Positions 1 through 11,744 of a stretch of 64,000 nucleotides of DNA are shown piece by piece; position 1 is the stretch's first letter, and each line of letters starts with the position of its first letter. Both the position numbers and the translations under genes were made by a program. This DNA comes from Paguma larvata (taxonomy: Eukaryota > Chordata > Mammalia > Carnivora > Viverridae), in NCBI GenBank assembly GCA_030068075.1, contig CM057826.1, positions 63,833,312 to 63,897,311 of the forward strand. The letters run 5' to 3'. The notes under the pieces were generated by a model. It saw only the letters and a program-made list of their open reading frames with translations. It was not told the DNA's origin and did no database searches.

Positions 1-1517
1 ATACAATCAGTTTGCATTTGTTACGGTTGCCAAATGGTCTATAGTATCTTATATATACTACTAAATAAATGATTATTTAATAAATATGGGAATAATTTAT
101 TTGACAACTCATCTTTGTTTCAAATATTAACCAATTACTCTCAAGTTGTCACATACATCTAAGCACTTTCTTAAACTTGATTATATCCAGACAACTGGAC
201 TCTAAATTTTGTATATTCTAATTACTAGAGTGAATGGAGAGCAATATGTTTAGGTATTTTTTATTTAAGAATAAAAATCCCACCAAACCTTCCTGAATTC
301 CTAATCTTTGAAGCCAAGAACTTTCCATTAACTGTTCTTTCACTATATGGGTCTCCTTAACTCCCAGGAAGATGTCGAGGGCACTGTCAGGAAAAGAGAT
401 CTTTTCTCTTCCTCTCAAAATCTTGTATGATTGTTCTAGGAGGCCGTTCACTTACGCTTCTGTGATTCTAGCTCCTGCCAGACAATGCCCACTCAGGAAA
501 CCTGGCTAAGTACATGTTTTGAAAAAAGCGTTACTTCTTTCTTTTTTTTTAAATGTTTATTTATTTTTGAGAGAGCAAGTGGGGTAGGGGCAAAGAGAGA
601 GGGGTACAGAGGCTCCAAAGCAGGCTCTGTACTAACAACAGAGCCTAATGCGAGGCTCAAACTAATGAGTCATGAAATCAGTACCTGAGCTGGAGTCAGA
701 TGCTTAAGTGACTGAGCTACCCAGGTGCCCTGGGTTCCTTCTGTCTACTTTTACTTTTCATTTATTATATCCTCTCAAAAATGTCATTAGAAAATGAAAA
801 ATCCAAGCTAGGAGAGGACAATATATTTATATTTTCTCTTTTTAAAAATTATAAAAATATTTATGGATAATAGTTAAAATATAATTTTGTTTAAAATTAT
901 TAATGTATTCCAGAACATTCTGAAATGCTCTTAGTTGTGTCATTCCATGAATAAAATAGTTGAATTGGAGAACCTGGGTGGGGAAAGAGGCTGACAAGAT
1001 TAAATTCTTTTTCACACAGTTATATTTGCAAACCAAATTTTAGTACTTGTAGAAAGTCCTAAGATCCTTGCCAACAGCTTTTGTCATTTGTAATAACTGG
1101 AACAGCAGTCAAATTATTTTCAAAGACGCTTTTATTGCAAAAACTATATGGCATGTAATATGGTTAAAAACAATAGGTGGTAATAAACAATTCTACAGAG
1201 TATGTTTGGTAATTCAACAAACAGAATAAAAAACCAATTGCCTAGTTGAATCCTGAGTCCTTTAGATTCAAACTTAATAGACTTTCTTAATTAGGGGCTG
1301 AAAACAAATATTTGCTTGAGCATAATGAAGTTTTATCACCTTTACAAACAGAAATTCATTAACTATTATACATTTGAGTTTAAAGTTAGATAAAACATAG
1401 TACAGTTTACAGAAAACTAAAAATGCAGTTATCCTGAATTTTTAATGAGTGACATAGGTATTTTTAAAAGATCAAGTTATTAAAGTCTAAAATAAGCCAT
1501 ATTGCTAAGTTACTTAC
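1..1517 (-). other. APC: APC intron 5 (partial)
   Basis: AT-rich intron sequence beginning with the donor at 1517-1516. Apart from one SINE at 541-730 I recognise no repeat, RNA gene or exon in it. Confidence 0.85.
541..730 (-). repeat. CAN-SINE
   Basis: Starts with a T-run and the tail complement (TTTATTTATTTTTGAGAGAG) and ends with the head complement CTGAGCTACCCAGGTGCCC. Lower identity to the young consensus, so moderately old. Confidence 0.9.
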
Positions 1518-1626
1518 ATTTTCAGTTAAAGGAAGACTATCTATTCTTTTAGTGAGATTCTGAAGTTGAGCATAATACCAGTCTTTTTCCTTTTCTTCTT
1601 TGTCAAGATCAGCAAGAAGTAATGAT
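1518..1626 (-). CDS. APC: APC exon 5: codons 141 to 177
   Basis: The exon is 109 nt, phase 2 in and phase 0 out. The acceptor is TTTGAAAAACAG and the donor is GTAAGTAAC, close to consensus. The encoded segment is rich in leucine and charged residues (SLLLADLDKEEKEKDWYY), as expected of a coiled coil. It ends with LTKRIDSLPL, residues 165-174, the second reported nuclear export signal, and then TEN. This is the last APC exon in the window; exon 6 must lie to the left of position 1. Length, phase and sequence agree with the human exon. Confidence 0.98.
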
Positions 1627-1992
1627 CTGTTTTTCAAAAAAAGGGAAGTTTACAAAATGCTAATAATATACATAATGGTAATTCTTATCAGCTGTAATTG
1701 CAATGTTCTCTATTTAAAGTATTAATAATGAATAAGTGGAAAACTTAGTAATTTTAGATTTTTCAAGGTGGGATTCAAAACATTACAATCATTAAAATTT
1801 GAATATTAAAAAGTTTTTTACTTTTCCATCTAAATAAGATGTTAAACATCCTAACTAGAATGTTCACATTACAACCAAAGGCCTTCTTCACATTTTTTAT
1901 GTGATGTCTAAGAATATGATGATAGTTTACACAGATGTGGCTTTCAGTTTCTCAGCAGCCAAAATAATAAAAAATACTTTGTCACTGTGTAT

Positions 1993-2911
1993 TTCTCCAA
2001 AGAAGACATACGGATGACCAAGAGACACATGAAAAGATGCTCAACATCACTTATCATCAGATAAATGCAAATCAAAACTACAATGAGATATCACCTCACA
2101 CCTATCAGAATGGCTAAAATAAAAAACACAAGAAACAGCAAGTGTTGGGGAGGATGGGAAGAAAAAGGAATGCTCGTGCACTGCTGGTGGGAATGCAAAC
2201 TGGTGCAGCCACTCTGGGAAACAGTATGTAGGTTCCTCAGAAAATTAAAAATAGGACTACCCTCCAATCCAGCAATTGCACTTCTGAGTATTTACGCAAA
2301 GAATATGAAAACACTAATTTGAAAAGATATATGCACCTCTGTGTTTACTGTAGTATTACTTACAATAGCCAAATTATGGAAGCAACTCAAGTGTCCATCG
2401 ATAGATGAATGGATTAAGAAGAATGGATATATATATATATATATATATATATATTTCATCTTCTTTATATATATATATATATATATAAAGGCATACCCAA
2501 ATATATATACACACACACACACACAAACTATGGAATATTAGTCATAAAAAAGAATGAAATCTTGCCGTTTGCAATGACATGGATAGATCTAGAGAGTATA
2601 ATGCTAAGAGAAATAAGTCGGTCAAAAAAGACAAATACACACTGCATGATTTCACTCACGTGGAATTTATAGAACAAAAATGAACAAAGAAAAAAGAGAC
2701 AAACCAAAAAACAGACTCTTAACTAGTGAGAACAAACTGATGGTTACCAGAGGGGAGGTTGGTGGGCGAATGGGTGAAATATGTGAAGGGTGATTAAGAG
2801 TAGACCTATCATGATGAGCACTGAGTAACGTACAGAACTGCTGAATCACTAGATTGTACACCTGAAACTAACATAACAGTGTATGTTAACTATACTGGAA
2901 TTAAAAAAAAT
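1993..2911 (+). mobile_element. LINE-1, 5'-truncated, 3' end of ORF2 and 3' UTR
   Basis: Begins in the last part of ORF2 (TCTCCAAAGAAGACATAC) and ends in the 3' UTR (TGTTAACTATACTGGAATT then A-rich). A frame at 2065-2322 keeps ORF2p C-terminal text such as [13 protein letters not shown] and [10 protein letters not shown]. Frameshifts and stops make it dead. TA and CA repeats have grown inside it at 2427-2525. It matches the L1 copy at 61.8-62.6 kb over its length. Confidence 0.92.
2427..2525. repeat. (TA)n and (CA)n microsatellites inside L1
   Basis: Two TA runs (2427-2454 and 2466-2487) and a CA run (2509-2525), at the place in the L1 3' region where the normal sequence is a short TATATACACA-type stretch. 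Confidence 0.95.
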
Positions 2912-3119
2912 TAGTTGGAGAAACCTAATAACAAAAAAAGAAATATATTGTCACAACATAATAATAATAAACTACTCTCAGAGAAATTTTTCTTAGGTTG
3001 GAATTTGAAGAGAAGAATTTGTTATGTAATTCCTGGGCAACCCAATCAATGTCCTCAATAACAATACCAAGATATTCTATATTTGATCATTATAAACATA
3101 AATGCAAAATAAAAGTGTT

Positions 3120-4330
3120 AATTTGGGATAAAACTCAGTAGGTCCAAAAAGTCTGTGATTTCTTATCATGTGGCTCTTTCTCAAAGTGACCTCTAGTATC
3201 ATTTTCTGGTGTATATTTCCAGAGATATTCTCTAAATATGCAAGAATCTAGTGTATACTTACATGTACATTTTTAAACATGAACATTAAGTATATTCTTA
3301 CATTCTCTTCTATGTATTATCCTATTAACTTTTTTTCACTTAAAAGTCTATCGTGGGAGATCATTCTGTGTCAGAATATAAAAGGTCCTATACTTTGTTG
3401 CTAGCTGCAGAGTATTCACAAATCTAGAATGGGATATCCTAGAACTGGTTTTGTTTTAGAGGGCACTTAGGGCCTTTCTAATCTTTTGCTATTATAAACA
3501 ATGCTGCACTGAATATCCTTATATATAACTCCATTTCACAAGTGTGCAAGCATGTATTTAAGATAAATTCCTAGGGTATGTCAATTTTTAACTTACTGCT
3601 CTTATTAGATGTTATAGCAATTTATGCCCCTACCACTTTCACCATAATGTTCTTTCAAGCTTTATTTTTGCATATCCAGTTTTTAAAATAGTGTATCAAC
3701 CATAGTTTTAATTTGATTTCTTTCAGTGAGGTTAAGCGTTTTTTCTTTCTTTTTTAAATATTATTATTTTTATTTTTGAGAGAGAAAGAGAGAGAGAGAG
3801 AGAGAGCATGAGCAGGGGAGGGGCAGAGAAAAAGGGAAAAAGTTCAGGCTCCAGGCTCTGAACTGTCAGCACAGAGCCTGACATGGGGCTCAAACTCACG
3901 AATCGCCAAGATCATGACCTAAGCTGAAGTCAGATGTGTAACGGACTGAGCCACCCAGTCGCCCCAGGTTAAGCATTTTTTCAAGTTTGAAAACCATTTG
4001 TATTTCCTTGCCTGTAACTTTTTCTTACTTACTTATAGGACCACATCCATATTAAGAATGATGGTACTTTGTCAGTTATGTGGGTTATAAATATAATTTC
4101 TCTGTTTATCACTTGTCTTTAAACTTTGTTTATAATGCCTTTGTCATGTAGCAAATTTTGAATTTTTTTTATAGTCAAATTTGTGGATGCTCTCTATTAT
4201 GCTTCTGGGGTTTGCTCATTTACAGAGATGATCCCTACTTTAAAACGGTTACTTTAAAATTCTGTTTGATTATATTGTTTTGTAAAATATATATCCATGT
4301 GAGTATGTGAAGGTTCTATTCTTGCTAAAA
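3120..4330 (-). mobile_element. Old LINE-1 (L1M type), antisense, split by a SINE
   Basis: Read in reverse it has the pattern of ancient mammalian L1 3' ends: near 3480-3520, ATTATAAACAATGCTGCACT, the complement of the common AGCATTGTTTATAAT motif, and flanking text on both sides of the SINE at 3746-3965. Family-level naming is by eye and the edges are rough. Confidence 0.6.
3746..3965 (-). repeat. CAN-SINE with target-site duplication
   Basis: Tail complement with a long GA run at 3778-3805, head complement ending GAGCCACCCAGTCGCCCC. Flanked by AGGTTAAGCGTTTTTTC (3729-3745) and AGGTTAAGCATTTTTTC (3966-3982), 16 of 17 identical. Confidence 0.96.
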
Positions 4331-5161
4331 TTCCCTTTCTGTTACTGAGAAACAATTTAAAAAATCAGAAATACGCCTTCGTTTTTGATGTGGCAAGCTT
4401 AGTAGTGAGGGAATCCATGCAAGACAGTAAGCCCCTGCTTATGATTGCAGCAACCTTGGGGGAAGCGCAGACTTAATGAGACTACCTCAACCCTTCCATT
4501 TCTGACAAGAGAAGCAGGAGAAAGCACAAGAGAAAACCTAACCTCCTTTCGCAAGCTGGCATAAAGAAGAGATCTGATATTATTTTTCAGCATTTCCTGG
4601 TGAGGACCTGCAGGACCTACCAGGACTTAGGGTCATGAAGAGAGGAATAGATGGTGATGCTGCTATTTCCTCTGATTACTCTCCAATAAATGCGCTCATC
4701 ATTAACTGAGAGCTGGATGTTAAAAGTGCTTAAATTGATAGGCCAATGTTAGTGATGGTGGTGGAGGGGAGGCTACGGAGAAGAGGGACATGCTGTTACT
4801 GTTAAGGTCTGTGATAAAATGCTCTGGGGAAGCCAAGGTCACGAAGTCTTGAGCCAAAATGTTAACAAGTAGTTAAAAGATAGTGGTTGACAACATTGTT
4901 TCAGGCTCAGAACTGAAACTAGGTCTAGACCCAGAGGCAGATAGCTCTTTAGGGTTTGGGCTTATTTAGTGATTGTTAACAGTCTTCTTTGAAAAGTAAG
5001 TCTTGTGTCTTCTTAGTCCTCTAGCTAACTTAGCGTCCCCTAAGAGCATGGTACCTATGCATCAGGCATTTAAGAAATATTTGTTAAATGAGTGAATAGC
5101 TAACATGACGATATCCTACATTTATTGAAAGTTCTAAGGACCAGACACAGTTCTAAGTATT

Positions 5162-5367
5162 TTTTATTTTTTTTTAAGTTTATTTATTTATTTTGTGAAA
5201 GAGAGAGAAAGACAGTAACGGGAAGGAGGGAGAGAGAGAATCCCAAGCAGGCTCCACACCGCCAACACAAAGCCCAACACGGGGCTTGAATCCCCGAACC
5301 ACAGGATCATGGCCTGAACTGAACCCAAGAGTTGGGTGCTCAGCCAACTGAGCCACCCAGGAGCTCC
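5162..5367 (-). repeat. CAN-SINE in MIR
   Basis: T-run and tail complement at 5162-5195, CTGAGCCACCCAGGAGCTCC at the head end. First of the nested group. Confidence 0.9.
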
Positions 5368-5368
5368 G

Positions 5369-5685
5369 TTTTTAATTTCTTTTTTAAAATGTTTATTTAT
5401 TGGGGCGCCTGGGTGGCTCAGCCAGTTGAGCATCCAACTTCAGCTCAGGTCATGATCTCACAGTTTATGAGTTCAAGTCCTACGTTGGGCTCCTCTGTGC
5501 TGACAGCTCAGAGCCTGGAGCCTGATTCAGATTCTGTGTCTCTGTCTCTCTGTGTCCATCCACTGCCCATGCTCCATCTCTCTCTCTCTTAGAAATAAAT
5601 AAATATATTAAAAAACCAAAAAAAAAAAAAAAAAAAACCCCAAACGTTTATTTATTTATTTTGAGAGAGAAAGAGACTATTTTTT
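5369..5685 (-). repeat. Truncated CAN-SINE, interrupted by another SINE
   Basis: Only the tail region remains: TTTTTTAAAATGTTTATTTATT before the plus-strand SINE and, after it, TTTATTTATTTTGAGAGAGA up to about 5680. The head part is missing, so it was either 5'-truncated on insertion or deleted later. Confidence 0.7.
5402..5640 (+). repeat. CAN-SINE nested in a SINE tail
   Basis: Begins GGGGCGCCTGGGTGGCTCAG and ends with AGAAATAAATAAATAT and a long A-run. The flanks AAATGTTTATTTATT (5387-5401) and AAACGTTTATTTATT (5642-5656) look like its target-site duplication, made in the tail of the older SINE. Confidence 0.93.
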
Positions 5686-6639
5686 TTTAATCTAATTTAA
5701 TCCTCACAATACCCTTTGAGGTAGTTATTCTTAGGTGCACTCCTCAGACTGGAAAACTGAGGTTCAAAAAGATTACAGAGCCATGAAGCTGGGTTTGAGT
5801 CCTGGTTGGACTACTTTCTAGCACTTATCTTGGGCAATAAAGAAAACAAGAAAAAAAGAGACACAGAGAGTGAATCTATGATTTAAGAGAGGGAAAGAAA
5901 GAAAGAATAGAAAAAGAGAAGAGAGAGTCATCAAAGAAATCACATAACAGCATTTTTAAAAGCTGAAGGAAATATGTTTCCAGATCAAACAGGTACAGTG
6001 ATTATGAAGAAACATGAAGAAAACATGTATACTGAGGCATTCTAAAAGTTTCAAAAGAGGGGAAAAAGGTTACCTACAAAGGAATGAGAATCAGATTGGA
6101 ATTAAATTTCTCATCAATGTCGTTGATAATGAAGAAGGAAAATGAGTGTGACCTTAGATCTATCTAAACTATATAACAAGTGTGAGAGCAAAATAAAGAT
6201 TCTATCATATAAGCAAGGACTCAATTTTTACCTCCCTCCAACACAGTGAGAACCAAGAAGACACAAGATAAATCAGACTACAGACATACTCTCCTCTCTG
6301 TCTCTGCTAATAAACTCAGGGCTTTATGTATGTGATGCAAAGTTAGTTCCTAGGAAAGGTGGTATGCTCACATGTCCTTTGTTTCTTAATAGAGCTCAAA
6401 GTGGACAGAGATGGAAGACTGTAGGCCCTAGTAGCTGATTATTCACAACAGTACTTCCTATAGGGTCAGACAGAAATAGTCCTGGCTCAAGGTAAGAAAC
6501 AGACACTCACGTAAACTCAAGACGAAAGAAAGCTTAACACTATTTCTGGTCCAGAAGATTAACCTATTTTTACAAATGGACACACCTAAAACCAACGAGA
6601 GAGCAGCAGAAGGTCTTTTGCCTTTCAGTTAGATATGAT

Positions 6640-6760
6640 GGACATTTTTACACTAATAATCACTTTTTACACGTCTGCAAGGTAGAACCATATTCCTCTT
6701 TTTACAGGAGAAAACAACACCAAATTCAATGACATGACCAAGATCAGAGAGCTAATATGT
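6640..6760 (-). repeat. Possible MIR fragment
   Basis: TTTTTACAGGAGAAAAC followed by ATGACATGACCAAGATCAGAGAGCTAAT resembles the complement of MIR's middle part. Short and diverged. Confidence 0.4.
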
Positions 6761-7033
6761 AATGTTAATACATTTTAATATTTCTCGAATGTTTAATAGA
6801 ATTTTTAGGAATATAAAAATAATAAGATATTTATACATTAAGGAATTCATAATCGTTTATAAAACATTTGACAAAGTTATTGGTAGTAACAGATATTCTG
6901 GTATTTGTAGTGAGATGATTTTAACTCTAGTAAGAGAAGAATTAACACATTAGCAATGAGAAACCAGACTCAAAATATATGTCAAGTAATGTTTTTTAAG
7001 ACACTGAAACTGATTAAATTAAGAAGTGTTTCA

Positions 7034-7233
7034 GGGGCGCCTGGGTGGCTCAGTAGGCTAAGCATCCAACTCTTGATTTTGGCTCAGGTCATGATCTATA
7101 GTCTGTGAGTTCCAGCTCCGTGTCCTGCTTGGGATTCTCTCTCTCTTCCCTCCACTCCTCCTCTCTCTGTCCCTCCCCAACCCGTGTGCGCCCATGCAAT
7201 CACTCTCTCTCTCAAAATAAATAAAGAAGCAAA
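7034..7233 (+). repeat. CAN-SINE near APC exon 4
   Basis: Head GGGGCGCCTGGGTGGCTCAG, CT-rich body, tail TCTCTCAAAATAAATAAAG. It lies about 450 bp downstream of exon 4 and is antisense to APC, so the APC pre-mRNA carries a T-rich stretch followed by AG. Confidence 0.95.
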
Positions 7234-7685
7234 AAAGGTAAAAAAGCAATGTGTCATTGGTGACTACTTGTAATAGGCACCCCTAATGGAAAGTTACCTT
7301 ATACTGGCTCTGGAGTTACTGAATATATTTCAAAAGGTACCAAGAAATTCAATTAAAAATCAGTTACATACTTTAACTTGACGGAACTATTATGGCCATG
7401 TGTACAGGGCACTTGAAGCATGTAAATAACAAAGTACAAATCTTAGAATCCCAAGAATTGCCTCCTTTACATTTTCACATTTAATTTTGGCTCTCTCCAT
7501 TTTCAGATTTAATACAGTATGACCAGTTACATACTATCTTTGAGTTAATAAACGCAAATGCTCTCTTCAGTGTTGGTGATCACCTGCCACACATGCTTCA
7601 TAAATTCCCATCTTGTATTTACAGAATGACAAAACAACGGAAAACACTGAACATACAAGTTTACTATTTAATGAAGAAAAGTTAC

Positions 7686-7887
7686 CTTTCTTTCTCAAGT
7701 TCTTCTAAATAACCAGTATTTTCTCTGCTTCCATTTACAAACCCTCTTTTTGGAAACGAACCCATAGGAACAGGACTGCACTCTCCTGAACGACTAGATA
7801 CAGATCCTTCACGGCTTCCGTAAGAACGGAGGGACATTTTTGAGCGTAGTTTCACTCCAGGGAAATTACTGCTATCTAAATTAAGTT
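7686..7887 (-). CDS. APC: APC exon 4: codons 74 to 141
   Basis: The exon is 202 nt, phase 1 in and phase 2 out. The acceptor is TTTTACTTAG and the donor is GTAACTTT. The translated product starts ELNLDSSNFPGVKLRSKMS, runs through a serine- and arginine-rich stretch (SLRSYGSREGSVSSRSG), and ends GYLEELEKER at the junction with exon 5. ELNL completes the first nuclear export signal. The middle is probably flexible and the last residues begin a further helical segment. The nearest inserted repeat is a SINE at 7034-7233, about 450 bp downstream in transcript direction. I see no premature stop or frame change. Confidence 0.98.
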
Positions 7888-8917
7888 CTAAGTAAAAGAG
7901 AGACAAGTTTTTATGTAACAATTGCTTTAAGTAGTCTAAAATATTGCTAATGCAATTACACTGTCTTAAAACTAAAATACTAGGTTCATATTTTAGTCCT
8001 CCAATTTTAACCCATATTATAACTGATTATACATTGTATATATTACATAGTCTGTAGGAATACTAAATTATAGCACTACAGAACGGCAAATTTACGCAGG
8101 GAACGGAGAAAATCCTTATCACAAATTCTGATGCTGAGAGATATTCACTGACTGCTGGCTCCAGGTATAAATGTAATATATACAAATATCAAACCATTAA
8201 AAAAAAAAGGGTTCACTGCAACTCTAAATTTGTAACAGAGGAAGCCACAAATACACACGACTGAATAAACAATTATTAAGACACTGAATGACTAAACTTT
8301 CAAGTCAGCTTGAATCAGGGGGAAAAGGAGTATGTTACAGGAAAATCAGACAGAATTCTTTCCTTAGATCCCTGCTAAATAATATTATAGGACCAAAGGT
8401 AATTTCTCAGCCAAGTTTCAATTATCATTATGCACTTTACCTGTTTTGATATTTGAATTTTTAAGCAACGAAATGAGAAAGATATTCTTTCAAAATTCTA
8501 CTAAAAAGGGCATATAATCAGCTTCTCTATGTGACAAGATAAAGCATTTCTATCCTGGATGGAACAGAGAAGGACACTATTCCTTCAAGTATGGAAATAA
8601 GCCCAGTCTGTCACGTACAGCTTACTAAAGACCTATTTAGTGACTGGCATAATAGCAATAAGCTTTAAAAAGAGCTGAAATAATAAAATAAGGAATCTAA
8701 AATAGTTTATTCAAAGCCAGTTAAATATTTAGCTGCAGGAATGATAAAGAGACATTTTATGTATTTGTATTTTAACAACTAACTCTAATAGATATAGCTG
8801 TTATACCAATAAAACTGAAACCAATGCTCAAGGGAAGCTGTATTTGGATATACACACACCTAAAGCTGACAACTGGAGCTTAAAAAATTACTTTAAAAAC
8901 ACTTAAAAAAAATCTAC
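7888..8917 (-). other. APC: APC intron 3
   Basis: 1030 bp, GT at 8917 and AG at 7888. AT-rich. I recognise no mobile element in it. Confidence 0.9.
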
Positions 8918-9002
8918 CTTTGAGACGCTCTAATAAATCAATCTGTCCAGAAGAAGTCATAGCTTCATCTTCAATACTTCCTTGTAGCTGTTTAAGTACT
9001 TC
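8918..9002 (-). CDS. APC: APC exon 3: codons 46 to 74 (first base)
   Basis: The exon is 85 nt, phase 0 in and phase 1 out. The acceptor is TTTTTTACAG and the donor is GTAGATTT, a weak +4 to +6 that I believe the human site shares. It encodes residues 46-73, beginning EVLKQLQGSIEDEAM and ending with LLERLK. The start of the exon completes the N-terminal dimerisation coil. Its last codons together with exon 4 make LLERLKELNL (residues 68-77), the first of the two reported nuclear export signals; the hydrophobic positions are all intact. Because the length is not a multiple of three, skipping this exon would shift the frame. Confidence 0.98.
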
Positions 9003-9244
9003 CTGTAAAAAAGAACAGTTTAACATGACAAAATTCTAAATAATTTCGTGGAGATGTGATACTAAGTTTCTCAGCATTTAGGTAGGCTAGAGAAAAAAGT
9101 TATTTCAGATCAATCCGAAAATATATCTTAAGCTGTAAAGCACTCTACATAAACATCCTATTATTAATTACGAATAATAAACTGTATCTCAATAACTATA
9201 ATAATATTTGGAGTGATAATGGAGATTACAGGGAGTCTCCATGC

Positions 9245-9405
9245 AAGATACTGTATGGAACAGTTAAGATATATTATTTCTAACTTTTAAAACAATACAA
9301 CAAGGTGAATTATTTTCATTTTTCAAACGGGTCAAGCAAGACTCAAAGTCCTGCCCAAGCTGCAAAAGCTAGTTATATGTTTAGAAACCATGTCTCTGAA
9401 GCCTG
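9245..9405 (-). repeat. Probable MIR, antisense
   Basis: A pattern of AATTATTTTCATTTTTCAAA then GTCAAGCAAGACTCAAAGTC and CTGCCCAAGCTGCAAAAGCT parallels the complement of MIR (fraction conserved is low). Confidence 0.5.
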
Positions 9406-10349
9406 CACCAACATGACCATGAAAAACACCAAATTAACAATTATAATATGCTGTCTTATTTAACACCCTAATAAATATTCAAATTTTTATATACCATATT
9501 TAAAAATACTCTAACATACTAATTTACATTCACCAGATATTGAAATGACTGTATCCTTGCTCAGTCCCTCCTGACTTTTGAAGCCATTAACTTCTTTCCC
9601 ATCTAAATCCTTCTCTTGATAAATTTTCCTCAAAGAATGCTGGAAACTGTCATTTTCTACGTTTTTCTGTATGTTCCTTAATTATAATTTATATTGTATT
9701 TTTCATATTCCAGGGCATTCCATTCGAGTTCCCAGCAAAGTCTTTGTTGACCAATTAGCTTTTCAAACGCAAGACAATGTTCTTGAACATGTATGACCAT
9801 GTAACTATGGTCAGTATTCCCCAAAATGAAAAATGATCCATAAACAGACTGAAAAAGAAATCTGTCAAAAAGTGAATGCAGCGAAAAAACTTTACTCATT
9901 TACCGTGACAGTGACATTATCAACATTAAAAAAAGAATAGCTATGTTAATAAGAAGTAGCCCGTGGACTTATGATCTGACCTTCAAATAACAGACCATGT
10001 TGGTGGTTGAAAGCCTTCGATAAGTACATGTAGGAACATGGAGGTGATAGATACTCATGTTCAGATTATTAAGGCCAAAATGTATCACATCTGTGGAGCA
10101 GGAACAAACGGGTACAGTGATGTGATCCTCGAATGAGTACTCTGCAATGTCCACTATAAACTTCAGGACACCATCCCTCCCGTAAAGTCTGAGAACTACC
10201 GTTCTAGGCAACCTGGGTTTCTCGGGATCCCGATTCTCCTTTCATCCACTGATACTACTTGTAGTGCCTCAATGGCCGTTTAATCTTACCCCTATTTCTT
10301 ATACTCCCTAGCCTCACAATTCAACAACTATCCTGCAGGTAACTTCAAA

Positions 10350-10740
10350 TTATGTCTCTCATCAACTGCAAACTCGGATTCACTTTCTCAATTTCACTGA
10401 TAGATGCCTTACATCTGAATGATACGCACTTCATATGTAAATGTCCAGAACAGAACAACCCGTTCTGTGCCTTGTATCCTCTTAAATGTAAACAGCCTTT
10501 TATTCCTCTTAGGCTCAAGTCCTTAGCATCACCTCCTTATATCACTAATCAGTTATCAAATTCTGTCTTCAACCTCTAGTATCTCTTAGAACCATCTTTT
10601 TTCCATTCTGTCATTATCCTGGTTATTAACCCTTTCAAAACTATTAAATAATCTCCTATGTGGTCTTACCATGCAGAACTATCAGACTAAGCCTTTTAAA
10701 ACATAGTTCTGATCAGGTCTCCATACAAGATTCTTCTCCA
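10350..10740 (+). mobile_element. LINE-2 fragment
   Basis: C- and T-rich text with L2 3'-region phrases such as CTGATCAGGTCTCCATACA and ATCTCCTATGTGGTCTTACC. Diverged; the edges are approximate. Confidence 0.5.
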
Positions 10741-10930
10741 CAGCCCCAGTGGTGGGTCTGAAACTTCAGTATGGATCCAAATCACCTGAAGAGCTTACTG
10801 CAACATAGACTGCTCATTCAATAAGCCTGGGATGGGGGCTGAAAAATCCTCATTTTCAACAAGTTCCCAGGTGATGCTGATGCTGAAAACCCCAAGGCAT
10901 TCAGATGTTAACAGTAGTATTCTAAGAAGC
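10741..10930 (+). mobile_element. MER5-like element (hAT-Charlie DNA transposon remnant)
   Basis: CAGTGGTGGGTCTGAAACTT, AATCACCTGAAGAGCTTACT, and ACAAGTTCCCAGGTGATGCT are characteristic of MER5A. Non-autonomous fossil with no coding capacity. Confidence 0.75.
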
Positions 10931-11149
10931 TGGAATTACAAGCAATTTTTTCATATTTTTGGCTTTTTTTGTTTTGTAATTTTTTTAACAATGAATATTA
11001 AAAAAATACTGTTTTTAGAAAAGGTACAAAGATGAAAAAGCTCAAAAACAACAACTAAAAGAAATCCTTGGCATGTCATAGGACATATGCCTCATTTTAC
11101 AAAACTAAAAACAATAAGCAAAAAAATTAAAATCAAAATCAAATTATAA

Positions 11150-11290
11150 GGCCATGTAAACTTGGATAACCAACAGTAAAAATTAATTAAACTTATGGCA
11201 ATTAGCCATATAATGGAATACTACACAAGTGAAATAACATTATACAGTACTGATATGAAGAGACTAAGACACATAAAATTAAAAACAAAT
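11150..11290 (+). mobile_element. Old LINE-1 3' fragment
   Basis: CATATAATGGAATACTACAC and the following text resemble the near-3' part of L1M elements. It is cut by the SINE that follows. Confidence 0.45.
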
Positions 11291-11293
11291 ATT

Positions 11294-11494
11294 TAAAAGT
11301 ATTTGCTTATTTTTGAGAGAGACAGGGCATGAGAGGGGGAGGGGCAGAGAAAGAGGGAAACACAGAATCCAAAGCAGGCTCCAGGCTCGGAGCTGTCAGC
11401 ACAGAACCCGACATGGGGCTTGAACTCATGAACCCACAAGATCATGACCTGAGCCAAAGTCGGATGCTTAACCAACTGAGTCACCCAGGCACCT
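11294..11494 (-). repeat. CAN-SINE
   Basis: Tail complement GCTTATTTTTGAGAGAGAC, body with CTCGGAGCTGTCAGCACAGA, head complement CTGAGTCACCCAGGCACC. Confidence 0.94.
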
Positions 11495-11744
11495 CAGTAC
11501 ATAGAATTTTTAAAAAGTATGCTGCAAAATGTAATCCCATCGAATGCATGCCTGCACAGAACGTGGAGAGAGAAAAATCTATACACTGTCAAAGGTAACC
11601 TGATTTTAAGAAGAATTTTTAATGGGTGATTTTGACATATTTTTGTTGGTCTCCATTTCCTAATTTTTAAAAATATTGAATATGCAAATTTATAATAAGA
11701 GCTTTTTCGAAAAGTATCTATACACATTGTTAGAAATCTACTGA

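Larger units (their letters stand above)
5110..5815 (-). repeat. MIR, antisense, split by a cluster of SINEs
   Basis: The two ends are MIR-like: 5110-5160 (CATTTATTGAAAGTTCTAAG, then CAGACACAGTTCTAAG) and 5690-5815 (TTTAATCCTCACAATACCC, ACTGGAAAACTGAGG). The roughly 520 bp between them are inserted SINE sequence. Confidence 0.75.
1627..7685 (-). other. APC: APC intron 4
   Basis: Runs from the donor at 7685 to the acceptor at 1627. It holds an L1 3' end, an older antisense L1, a MIR and several SINEs, listed separately. The stretches 4340-5100 and 5830-6640 contain no repeat I can name. Confidence 0.9.

Noticed and set aside
9960..10215. 80-codon minus-strand frame, possibly a DNA transposon or gene remnant
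   Set aside because: The end TCTGAGAACTACCG vaguely recalls hAT-type termini, but I could not match the rest to a family or a protein.
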